Of a stretch of DNA of 64,000 nt, positions 23,660 through 30,791 are shown piece after piece. The translations under genes were made by a program, and so were the position numbers. Origin of the DNA: DATLGB01 sp963726825 (GTDB lineage: Bacteria; Actinomycetota; Thermoleophilia; Solirubrobacterales; Solirubrobacteraceae); contig CAVSDT010000002.1 of the NCBI GenBank assembly GCA_963726825.1, positions 186,001-250,000 on the forward strand, in the 5' to 3' direction. Positions within the stretch are counted from its first letter, which is position 1, and each line of letters opens with the position of its first letter. The notes below the pieces were generated by a model. It was not told where the DNA came from and made no database searches. It was given only the letters and a program-made list of their open reading frames with translations.

Positions 23660-24165
23660 TCGGCTTCCTCGGCCTGGGCTCCAACGTCGGCGACAGCCGC
23701 TCGCACCTGCAGGCGGCCGTCGACCTGCTCCCCGGCCAGGGCGTCACCGTGCTCGCCGCCTCGAGCGTGTACGAGACCGAGCCGATCGGCGACGTGCTCG
23801 ACCAGCCGGCCTTCCTGAACGCCTGCCTGCGGATCGACACCGCGCTGGACCCCGAGGCGCTGCTGCGCGCGTGCAAGGCGGTGGAACGCGAACGGGGCCG
23901 CACGCTCGCCGGCGAGGCCGGGTACGTCCGCCATGGCCCCCGCCCGTTGGACGTCGACCTGCTCCTGCTCGGCGACGAGCCCTACGAGTCCCCCTGGCTG
24001 ACGCTGCCCCACCGCGAGGTCTCCACCCGGCGCTTCGTGCTCGTGCCCCTGCTCGAGCTGGCACCCGACCTCGCGATCCCCGGGCGCGGGCCCGCCGCCG
24101 ACGCGCTCGCCGGACTCGGTGCGGGCCAGGCGGTCGAGCTCACCGGCCCGCCGCTGCGGATCTGA
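23656..24165 (+). CDS. folK: 2-amino-4-hydroxy-6-hydroxymethyldihydropteridine pyrophosphokinase
   Basis: A 169-residue kinase that transfers pyrophosphate from ATP to 6-hydroxymethyl-dihydropterin, making the folP substrate. GFLGLGSNVGDSRSHLQAAV (about 3-22), SSVYETEPIGDVLDQPAFLNACLRIDT (about 36-62), and the catalytic stretch HGPRPLDVDLLLLGD (about 95-109) with the two metal aspartates, then LTLPHREVSTRRFVLVPLLELAPDL, are all conserved. It closes the folate operon. The GTG start overlaps the thioesterase stop (GTGA). Confidence 0.95.
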   Translation: MIGFLGLGSNVGDSRSHLQAAVDLLPGQGVTVLAASSVYETEPIGDVLDQPAFLNACLRIDTALDPEALLRACKAVERERGRTLAGEAGYVRHGPRPLDVDLLLLGDEPYESPWLTLPHREVSTRRFVLVPLLELAPDLAIPGRGPAADALAGLGAGQAVELTGPPLRI

Positions 24166-24238
24166 CGGCAGCCGGGAGACGGACGCTCCGGGGGGTCCGG
24201 CCCGGGACCGGATGCTGGCGGCGCATCGCCCCGCCCCG

Positions 24239-24244
24239 TAGCTT
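24239..24244 (+). promoter_or_regulatory. -10 box TAGCTT
   Basis: TAGCTT ends 10 nt before ATG 24255. Confidence 0.4.
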
Positions 24245-24254
24245 TGCCCCCGGC

Positions 24255-26168
24255 ATGTCCCGCGTCCGCGCCACCGCCCTGCTGGCGATCCTCGTCGCGG
24301 CGGGGGCGGCCGCCGCGCCCGCGGGCGCGGCCGACTTCTGCGTCGACGTCGACCGCGCGGGCTGCAGCCCGGAGCCGTCGGTGACGGCGGCGCTCGGGGC
24401 AGCGGCCACCGGCGACCGGGTCCTGATCGGCGCGCGGACCTACGAGGGGCCCTTCACCGTCGACCCCGGCGTGACCCTCCTCGGCCGCGGTGCGGGAGCG
24501 ACCCGGGTGACCGCGTCGTCCACGCCGGCGCTGACCGTCGCAGGCCGCGCGGAGGCCCTGGCCGTCGCGGGCGACGTGCGCACCGAGCCCGGCGCCGGCG
24601 GCGGGATCGCGAGCCTCGGCCGCCTCGCGGTGACCGGGACCGTGCGCGCCACAGGCCCCAGCGCCCTGGACACGACCGCGATCACCGCGCCGGCGGGCGC
24701 CGTCGCCGCCCTCACCGCCCAGTGCACCGCGGTGAGCGGCCGCGGCCTCACGCTCCTCGGCCAGGCCGACCACGCCGTCGCCGCGGGCTGCGCGACCGCC
24801 AGGACGGCGTCCGTCGCCGTGCGCTCGAGCGTGCTGCTCGGCGCCGACCCGGCCGTTCGCACGGGCCAGGGCGCCGCCGGGGGCGCCGCCCCCGCCACCG
24901 TCACCACCGCCTGGAGCGCCCACCTCCCCGACGCCGACGTCACGTCGTCGGATCGCATCGACGCGACCGGCGTGGGCGCCGACGGGGTCCCCGGCCCCGG
25001 GTCACCCCTGCTGGACCGCGGCGACCCCGCGCCGCTGGCCGCGCCCGACCAGGACACCGGCGCGCCGGGCGAGCCGTTCGCGGACCTCCTCGGCGTGGCG
25101 CGCATGGCCGACGGGGACGGCGACGGCACCGTGCGCCGCGACGTCGGCGCCCGGGAGTACGCGCCCCCGGCGGCGGCCGACCCCGCGGGCAACGTCCTCG
25201 CCAATCCGGGAGCGGAGGCCGGGGACCCGATGGGCGCGGGCACCCCGCCCGGCTGGTCCGGCACCTTCGGCGTCGCCTCCTACGGCGACGACGACCTCCC
25301 CGGCAGCGCTGCGGGGGACGCCCTCGGGGGCGGCGCCCGCCTGTTCGCCGGTGCCGCGGCCGCTCCCGGGCAGCTGCTGCAGCGCATCAGCCTCGCCGGC
25401 TCAGGCGCGGGCGTCGACGCGGGCACGGCCACCGCGTCGCTCTCGGGCCTGCTCGGCGGCTACGGCGCCGATGAGGACGCGATCTCGGTCACCGCGGCCT
25501 TCCGCGACCCGGAGGGCAACGAGCTCGGCCGGCTCGCCCTCGGCCCCGTCACGCCCGCGGAACGCGGCAACGACACGACGCTCGTCACCCGCGCGGCCGC
25601 CGGCTCGATCCCGGCCCGCGCCCGCGCGATCGACGTCACGATCCAGGGCGACCGCGTCGCCGGCGGCTACACGGACGCCTACGCCGACCGCCTCGCGCTC
25701 GTCCTCTCGGTCCCGGGCGTTCCCGTCGGCGGCGACGTCAGGCCCGACACCCCGATCACCCCGGGCCTCAAGCCGTTCGCCGGCGTCTCCGTCCTCACCG
25801 GCGCCCCGCGCTTCTCGCGCACGGGCCGCGCGAAGGTGCAGGTCGCGTGCGCGTCGGGCACCGTCGGGGCCTGCCGCGGGACGCTGGAGCTGCGCGCGTC
25901 GCTGACCGGCGGCCGGGCCCCGCGGCGGATCGGGCGCTACGCGCGCTTCGAGGTCGGCCCCGGCCGCATCAGGGTCGTGCCGCTGCGCCTCCTCACCGCC
26001 AGCCGCATCGCGCTGCGACGGCGCAGCCGGCTGAAGGCCCGCATCGTCACCACCGCCGCCGACGCCCAGGGGGTGCAGCGGCGGCGGGTCGTGCCCGTGC
26101 GGCTCAGCCTGCCGGCAACCAGGACGGCGGAACGGCACCGGCGGGCCCGGACCCGTCCCACGCGCTGA
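24255..26168 (+). CDS. large secreted surface protein, beta-helix-like
   Basis: A 637-residue exported protein with a Sec signal (1-27, ending AGAADF). Residues 30-300 read like a right-handed parallel beta-helix: short repeating strands of AVSGRG, LTLLGRGAGATRV and DHAVAAGC type, a DRVLIGARTYEGPFTVDPGVTLLG opening typical of pectate-lyase-like surface proteins, and a final GAREY turn. About 310-480 resembles a carbohydrate-binding beta-sandwich (NVLANPGAEAGDPMG...GWSG). The last 120 residues are a basic beta-sandwich (RIALRRRSRLKARIVTTA), a tail repeatedly seen in secreted proteins here. No catalytic site is obvious. Its end overlaps the convergent GST-like gene by 65 nt. Confidence 0.65.
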   Translation: MSRVRATALLAILVAAGAAAAPAGAADFCVDVDRAGCSPEPSVTAALGAAATGDRVLIGARTYEGPFTVDPGVTLLGRGAGATRVTASSTPALTVAGRAEALAVAGDVRTEPGAGGGIASLGRLAVTGTVRATGPSALDTTAITAPAGAVAALTAQCTAVSGRGLTLLGQADHAVAAGCATARTASVAVRSSVLLGADPAVRTGQGAAGGAAPATVTTAWSAHLPDADVTSSDRIDATGVGADGVPGPGSPLLDRGDPAPLAAPDQDTGAPGEPFADLLGVARMADGDGDGTVRRDVGAREYAPPAAADPAGNVLANPGAEAGDPMGAGTPPGWSGTFGVASYGDDDLPGSAAGDALGGGARLFAGAAAAPGQLLQRISLAGSGAGVDAGTATASLSGLLGGYGADEDAISVTAAFRDPEGNELGRLALGPVTPAERGNDTTLVTRAAAGSIPARARAIDVTIQGDRVAGGYTDAYADRLALVLSVPGVPVGGDVRPDTPITPGLKPFAGVSVLTGAPRFSRTGRAKVQVACASGTVGACRGTLELRASLTGGRAPRRIGRYARFEVGPGRIRVVPLRLLTASRIALRRRSRLKARIVTTAADAQGVQRRRVVPVRLSLPATRTAERHRRARTRPTR

Positions 26169-26856
26169 ACACGCGCCGGGCGAGCGCCCCGCACGGCCGC
26201 GCGTCGATGCTCGGCCGCAGGTCCTCGAAGGTCAGAAGCAGCCGCAGCGTCGCGGCGATCTGCAGGTCGGCGGCGTTGAGCTGCTCCCCGTCGAGCACGC
26301 CGTCCGCGATCCAGGCGTCGATGCGGTCCAGGTGGGTCGGCAGGTGGGTGAGGTCGGCGCGCACGACGGGCTCCGACACCCCGTTGAAGTGGCGGGAGGC
26401 GCGGGCGACCAGCGGCGCCGTCGCCCGCACCAGGACCGCCGGGGAGGGCGGGACCATGCGGGTCCCGGCGGCGTAGCCCGGGAGCGCGTCGGGTCGTTCG
26501 CCGAGCACCCACCACGCGAGGCGGCGACCGATCGGCTGCAGGACCTGGTCGCCCCACTCCTCGGCGCGGGCGACGGCGGTCCGGCGCTCGGGGTCGGCCG
26601 GCCACAGGGGAACGTCGGGACGCAGCTCCTCCAGCGCGGCCAGGATCTCCCGCGAACCCTGCACGGGGCGCCCGCCGGGCAGCTGCACGGCGGGGACGGT
26701 GCGCCGGCCGAAGCGCACCCGCATGACGGCGCGGTGCAGCACCGGGACGAGGTCGATGCGGCGATGGGGGATCCCCTTGAGCTCGAGCGCCTTCTGCACC
26801 GTCATGCACGGGTGCGACGCCGGAAGGGCCCACAGGGTCACGGCTGCGTCTGGCAT
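26104..26856 (-). CDS. glutathione S-transferase-like protein
   Basis: A 250-residue protein with a thioredoxin-like N-terminal domain (LWALPASHPCMTVQKALELKGIPHRRIDL, residues 7-35; TVPAVQLPGGRPVQGSREILAALEEL, about 53-78) and an all-helical C-terminal domain with LNAADLQIAATLRLLL (about 193-208). The catalytic position is a cysteine (SHPC), as in omega/beta-type GSTs. Actinobacteria generally lack glutathione, so the thiol substrate is uncertain. ATG 26856 lies 7 nt from TAGGGT; this box overlaps the coaX -10. The 3' end overlaps the convergent secreted-protein gene by 65 nt. Confidence 0.8.
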   Translation of the reverse strand: MPDAAVTLWALPASHPCMTVQKALELKGIPHRRIDLVPVLHRAVMRVRFGRRTVPAVQLPGGRPVQGSREILAALEELRPDVPLWPADPERRTAVARAEEWGDQVLQPIGRRLAWWVLGERPDALPGYAAGTRMVPPSPAVLVRATAPLVARASRHFNGVSEPVVRADLTHLPTHLDRIDAWIADGVLDGEQLNAADLQIAATLRLLLTFEDLRPSIDARPCGALARRVFSAWDGSGPAGAVPPSWLPAG

Positions 26857-26863
26857 GCGGGGG

Positions 26864-26873
26864 ACCCTACGCT
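26864..26873. promoter_or_regulatory. bidirectional -10 element (ACCCTACGCT)
   Basis: Minus-strand TAGGGT (26869-26864) and plus-strand TACGCT (26868-26873) share the TA step. Spacers to the start codons are 7 nt (ATG 26856) and 6 nt (GTG 26880), so both genes should be leaderless; the 23-nt gap contains little else. Confidence 0.7.
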
Positions 26874-26879
26874 CGCGGC

Positions 26880-27650
26880 GTGCTCCTCGTCGTCGACGTC
26901 GGCAACACGCAGACCCACTTCGGCGTCTACGACGGCGGGCAGCTGCGGGAGCACTGGCGCTTCGCCACCGTCCGCCAGTCGACCTCCGACGAGCTCGGCG
27001 CGGCGCTGCAGAACCTGCTCCTGCTGCGCGGGATGGGCTTCGAGGACCTCACCGGCTCGATCCTGTCCTCCACCGTCCCGCAGCTGCGCCCGGAGTGGAC
27101 GCGGATGGCCGGCCGCTACCTCGGCCACGAGATGGTCGTCGTCGGTCCGGCGCTGCGCAGCGGGATGCCGATCCGGATGGACAACCCGCGCGAGCTCGGC
27201 GCCGACCGCCTCGTCAACGCGGTCGCGGCCTTCGCGCGCTTCGGCGACCGTCCCGTCGTGGTGGCCGACCTCGGCACGGCGCTGACCTTCGACGTCGTCT
27301 CGGCCCGCGGGGAGTACCTCGGCGGCATCATCTGCCCGGGGGTCGAGATCTCGATGGAGGCGCTGACCCAGCGGGCCGCGGCGCTGCCGAAGATCGACCT
27401 GACGCCGCCGACGCAGCTGATCGGCAAGGGCACGGTGGAGGCGATCCGGTCGGGGATCGTCTACGGGTTCGCCGGCCAGGTCGACGGCATCGTCGGCCGG
27501 CTCCGGGCGCAGCTGGGGGAGATCGACACGATCGCGACGGGCGGGCTGGCCAACGCGATCATCCCGTTCTGCGCGGAGATCGACGCCGTCGACGACCTGC
27601 TCACCCTCGAGGGGCTGCGGATCATCTTCGGGCGTCAGCTGTCGGCGTGA
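26880..27650 (+). CDS. coaX: type III pantothenate kinase
   Basis: A 256-residue ASKHA-fold kinase for the first step of coenzyme A synthesis. LLVVDVGNTQTHFGVYDG (2-19) is the phosphate-1 motif, NPRELGADRLVNAVAAFARFG (about 101-121) the conserved pantothenate/dimer region, VVADLGTALTFDVV (about 126-139) the phosphate-2 motif and ATGGLANAI (about 219-227) the adenosine motif. The conserved first-motif aspartate (D6) is present. Length fits the family. In Bacillus coaX follows ftsH; here it comes after folK and a secreted-protein gene. Leaderless GTG start; tail overlaps the CDF transporter gene by 16 nt. Confidence 0.94.
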   Translation: MLLVVDVGNTQTHFGVYDGGQLREHWRFATVRQSTSDELGAALQNLLLLRGMGFEDLTGSILSSTVPQLRPEWTRMAGRYLGHEMVVVGPALRSGMPIRMDNPRELGADRLVNAVAAFARFGDRPVVVADLGTALTFDVVSARGEYLGGIICPGVEISMEALTQRAAALPKIDLTPPTQLIGKGTVEAIRSGIVYGFAGQVDGIVGRLRAQLGEIDTIATGGLANAIIPFCAEIDAVDDLLTLEGLRIIFGRQLSA

Positions 27651-28591
27651 CCGTCGCTCGGCCCGTGTGACGCGCGTGGCTCGACGAAGATGCGATGGGC
27701 CTTGGGCACGTCGCTGCGGACCGCCTCCTCGACGCGGCGGATCGCCGCTTCGACGCCGTCGGTGTCCAGCCCGTTGCGGAAGTTGATCTCGACGTTGACG
27801 AGGATCTCCTCCGGGCTGAGGTGCAGCGTCAGCAGGTCGCGGATCTGGTCGACGTCGTCGTCGGACTCCACCGCGGCGCGGATCGCGGCGCGCTCCTCGG
27901 AGCTCGCCGCCTCGCCGAGCAGCATGTCCTTGGCCTCGCGGGCGAGGAACGTCGCCCACACGCACAGGATCGCGCCGACGACGATCGCGCCGCCCGCGTC
28001 CCAGCGGCCGTCGTCGAAGACGTTGGCGAGGATGATCCCGCCGAGCGCAGCGGTCAGGCCGCTCAGCGCCGCCGTGTCCTCGAAGACGACCGTCAGCGTC
28101 TCCGGGTCCTTCGCCCGGCGGATGCCGGCCCAGAAGGAGCGCTTGCCGCGGGCGCGGTTGAACTGGCGCAGGGCGACCCGCAGCGCCGACCCCTCGAAGA
28201 AGCCCGACAGCACGAGGACGATGACGCCGAGCCACAGCGACGGCGCCTCCTCCGGGTGCAAGATCCCGGCGACGCCGCGGTAGATCGACACCGCGCCACC
28301 GACCCCGAACAGGGCGAGGGCGACGACGAAGGTCCAGAAGTAGCGCTCCGCGCCGTGGCCGAAGGGGTGCTCCTCGTCCGGCGGCTTCTGCGAGCGCTTG
28401 AGCCCGTAGAGGAGCATCGCCTGGTTGCCGGTGTCGGCGACGGAGTGCAGGCCCTCCGCGAGCATCGCCGTCGAGCCGGAGATGACCGCGGCGACGAGCT
28501 TGACCACGGCGATGCCGGAGTTGGCGGCGAGGGCGGCGAGGACGCTGGCCCGGGACCCGGCGGGGCCGCCGTCGGCGTGCTCGCCGCTCAT
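27635..28591 (-). CDS. cation diffusion facilitator family transporter
   Basis: A 318-residue CDF-type divalent-metal/proton antiporter with six transmembrane segments. TM2 holds AEGLHSVADTGNQ (His and Asp of the transport site, about 45-57), the TM2-TM3 loop has EEHPFGHGAERYFW, and TM5 has VFEDTAALSGL (about 167-177). The cytoplasmic C-terminal domain (about 225-310) with LTLHLSPEEILVNVEINF is the metal-sensing dimer domain. Zn, Mn or Fe export is likely; specificity is not readable. Its ATG overlaps the HAD gene's stop (ATGA), so it is the second gene of a minus-strand operon. Confidence 0.9.
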   Translation of the reverse strand: MSGEHADGGPAGSRASVLAALAANSGIAVVKLVAAVISGSTAMLAEGLHSVADTGNQAMLLYGLKRSQKPPDEEHPFGHGAERYFWTFVVALALFGVGGAVSIYRGVAGILHPEEAPSLWLGVIVLVLSGFFEGSALRVALRQFNRARGKRSFWAGIRRAKDPETLTVVFEDTAALSGLTAALGGIILANVFDDGRWDAGGAIVVGAILCVWATFLAREAKDMLLGEAASSEERAAIRAAVESDDDVDQIRDLLTLHLSPEEILVNVEINFRNGLDTDGVEAAIRRVEEAVRSDVPKAHRIFVEPRASHGPSDGHADS

Positions 28592-29220
28592 ACGAGCCCC
28601 GGCAGCTCGGTCATGGCGGCGAAGCGCGCGTCAGCCTCGGCGAGCCGCTCGGGCGCCGTCATGCCCGTGTAGCCGAGGACGCGCATCCCGGCGGCCTTGC
28701 CCCCGGCGACGCCGGCGGGGGCGTCCTCGACGACGACGCACTCCGCGGGCGCGTGGTCGAGGGCCGCGGCGGCGTGGAGGAACAGATCCGGCGCCGGCTT
28801 GCCCCGCTCGACGTCGGTGGCGGAGAAGATGCGGCCGGCGAAGCGGTCCCACAGGCCGGTCTCGGCGAGCGTGAAGGCCATCTTCTCGTGCTCGCCGGAG
28901 GACGCGACGCAGGTGTCGTGGCCGGCGCCCGCGATCGCGTCGACGGCGGCGGCGGCGCCCGCGACGGCCGTGAGCGTCCCGTCGCGCAGGGCGGCGTCGC
29001 GGCCGCGCATGTACGCCTCGGTGAAGCCCGGGGGCGGCGGCGAGCCGAGCAGCTCCTCCGTCCGGTCCAGGCAGCTCGCCCACGACAGGCCCATGAACGT
29101 GTCGAGGACCTCCTGCTGGGTCAGGTGGACGCCCAGCTCGGCGAGGCACGCCCGCAGGACCGCGTTGGACCGCGGTTCGGAGTCGACGAGCACGCCGTCG
29201 CAGTCGAAGATCACCAGCAC
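28588..29220 (-). CDS. HAD-superfamily phosphatase (beta-phosphoglucomutase-like)
   Basis: A 210-residue HAD hydrolase. Motif I IFDCDGVLVDSE (4-15) holds the nucleophile and acid aspartates; a helical cap (about 18-85) follows; motif II is VASSGEHEKM (about 107-116), motif III the lysine in ERGKPAPDLFLHAA (about 139-152) and motif IV VVVEDAPAGVAGGKAAGM (about 160-177). These are the features of the beta-PGM/phosphoglycolate group; the substrate is unknown. GTG 29220 is chosen because TAGGCA lies 7 nt before it. It is followed by the CDF transporter with ATGA overlap and shares a bidirectional -10 with dus. Confidence 0.85.
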   Translation of the reverse strand: MLVIFDCDGVLVDSEPRSNAVLRACLAELGVHLTQQEVLDTFMGLSWASCLDRTEELLGSPPPPGFTEAYMRGRDAALRDGTLTAVAGAAAAVDAIAGAGHDTCVASSGEHEKMAFTLAETGLWDRFAGRIFSATDVERGKPAPDLFLHAAAALDHAPAECVVVEDAPAGVAGGKAAGMRVLGYTGMTAPERLAEADARFAAMTELPGLV

Positions 29221-29227
29221 CCGCCCC

Positions 29228-29237
29228 TGCCTACCCT
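29228..29237. promoter_or_regulatory. bidirectional -10 element (TGCCTACCCT)
   Basis: Minus-strand TAGGCA (29233-29228) and plus-strand TACCCT (29232-29237) share TA. The minus spacer to GTG 29220 is 7 nt; the plus spacer to ATG 29249 is 11 nt. Confidence 0.6.
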
Positions 29238-29248
29238 CGATGGCGACG

Positions 29249-30258
29249 ATGGAACGCGCGCTCACCGACCCGTGGACGCTCGGGGGCCTCCCGGTCCCCA
29301 ACCGCGTCGTGCTCGCACCGCTGGCCGGGATCGGCAACTGGTTCGTGCGCCTGCAGGCGCGCCGCCACGGCGCCGGTCTCGTCGTCTCCGAGATGGTCTC
29401 CTCCCACGCGATCCATCACCTCAACCGCAAGACGCACGACGAGCTGCTGCGCATCGACCCGCGCGAGCGCGAGCACGCCGGCCCGATCTCGATCCAGCTG
29501 TTCGGGGCGGACCCGGAGATCATGCGCTCCGCCGCCGCGACCGTCGCCGAGCGGGGCGCCGACCTCATCGACCTCAACATGGGCTGTCCCGTCCCGAAGG
29601 TGATGAAGACGGGCGCGGGCGCGGCGCTGCTTCAGGACCCGCGAGACGGCCGTCGCGGTCGCCCGCGCCGCCCGCGAGGGCTCGGGGCTGCCCGTCACCG
29701 TCAAGCTGCGTGCGACGCGCGGCAAGGGCGCCGACCCGATGGAGGGCGTCGAGGTCGCCCGCGCACTCGTGGAGGACGCGGGCGTCGCCGGCATCACCTT
29801 CCACCCGCGCTCGGCCGCCGTCCGCCACAAGGGCACACCCGACTACGAGCTGGCCAAGGCGCTCGTCGATGCCCTCCCGGTCCCCGTGATCGTGAGCGGG
29901 GGCATGGAGGGGGCCGATCACATCCGCGGCGGTCTTCGCGTCCACGGGCTGCGCGGCGGTCATGCTCGCCCGCGGCGCGCTGGGCAACCCGTGGCTGTTC
30001 GAGGAGGTGCTCGGGACGCGCGACGCCGCGCCTGCGCCGGCCGACGTCGTGCGGGAGTGGCTGTGGGTCTGCGACCGCGCCGTCGAGCACCTCGGGGACC
30101 GGCGTGCCGCGGGCTACCTGCGCAAGTTCCACCCCTGGTACGTCGCGCGCTCGGGCGCCGGCAAGGACGTCCAGGACGCGCTCCAGCGCTCCGAAACCGT
30201 CGACGCGCAACGCGACGTGATCCGGTCCGTGGCGGTGCTACCCTCACTCGCCGCCTGA
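29249..30258 (+). pseudogene. dus: tRNA-dihydrouridine synthase with two +1 frameshifts
   Basis: The three frames together encode a complete DusB-like flavoprotein of about 335 residues that reduces uridines in tRNA D-loops. Frame 1 gives VVLAPLAGIGNWFVRLQARRHGAGL-type N-terminus and DLNMGCPVPKVMKTGAGAALLQDP; at 29640-29643 an extra base moves the frame to one encoding VTVKLRATRGK, GITFHPRS (FMN/catalytic loop) and VIVSGGMEGADHI; at 29924-29929 another extra base moves it to AAVMLARGALGNPWLFEEVLG and the C-terminal domain. Removing one base at each place restores the family sequence, for example QDPETAVAVARAAREG. Both sites sit in CCGCG contexts. It is either a recent pseudogene or two insertion errors; the rest of the protein is well conserved, which favours errors. 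ATG 29240 is an alternative start. Confidence 0.85.
30239..30244 (+). promoter_or_regulatory. -10 box TACCCT of greA (leadered)
   Basis: TACCCT lies in the last codons of dus, 51 nt before ATG 30296; the leader carries AGGA 7 nt before the start. Confidence 0.4.
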
Positions 30259-30295
30259 ACCCAGGCACCCCGTCTCACCACCACAGGACGACCCC

Positions 30296-30778
30296 ATGCA
30301 GAAGGACGTCATCCTCACCCCAGAGGGTCTGGAGAAGCTCAAGCAGGAGATCGATCACCTCTCCGGCGACAAGCGCCGCGAGGTCGCTGATCGCATCAAG
30401 GAGGCGCGCGAGTTCGGCGACATCTCCGAGAACTCCGAGTACGACGACGCGAAGAACGAGCAGATGATGCTCGAGGCCCGCATCGCCACGCTCGAGGAGA
30501 AGCTGCGGTCCGCCTCCGTCATCGACCAGAGCGAGCTCGACGGCAACGTCGTGCGGGTCGGCGTCACGGTCGACGTCGAGGTCGACGGCGGCAAGAAGGA
30601 CCAGTTCATGATCGTCGGCTCGACGGAGGCCAACCCGTCGGCCACGCCCAAGCGGCTGTCGAACGAGTCGCCGGTGGGCAAGGCCCTGATCGGCCACAAG
30701 AAGGGCGACACGGTGCAGGTGACCCTGCCCAACGGCAAGTCGCGCAAGATCACCGTCTCGAAGATCGCCGTCTCCTAG
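30296..30778 (+). CDS. greA: transcription elongation factor GreA
   Basis: A 160-residue factor that enters the RNA polymerase secondary channel and stimulates cleavage of backtracked RNA. The N-terminal coiled coil (1-75) includes LTPEGLEKLKQEIDHL and the tip EAREFGDISENSEYDDAKNEQ with the acidic pair (D and E) needed for cleavage; the C-terminal FKBP-like domain has the SNESPVGKALIGHKKGDTV motif (about 124-142). Standard length. A short leader with AGGA precedes ATG. It lies between dus and lysS, 14-15 nt from the latter, and is probably co-transcribed with lysS. Confidence 0.95.
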   Translation: MQKDVILTPEGLEKLKQEIDHLSGDKRREVADRIKEAREFGDISENSEYDDAKNEQMMLEARIATLEEKLRSASVIDQSELDGNVVRVGVTVDVEVDGGKKDQFMIVGSTEANPSATPKRLSNESPVGKALIGHKKGDTVQVTLPNGKSRKITVSKIAVS

Positions 30779-30791
30779 GGGAGCCGTCCCC

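Noticed and set aside
29249..30220. Reading dus as a single continuous frame to 30220
   Set aside because: After 29640 that frame loses all similarity to the Dus family while the neighbouring frames continue the conserved motifs.
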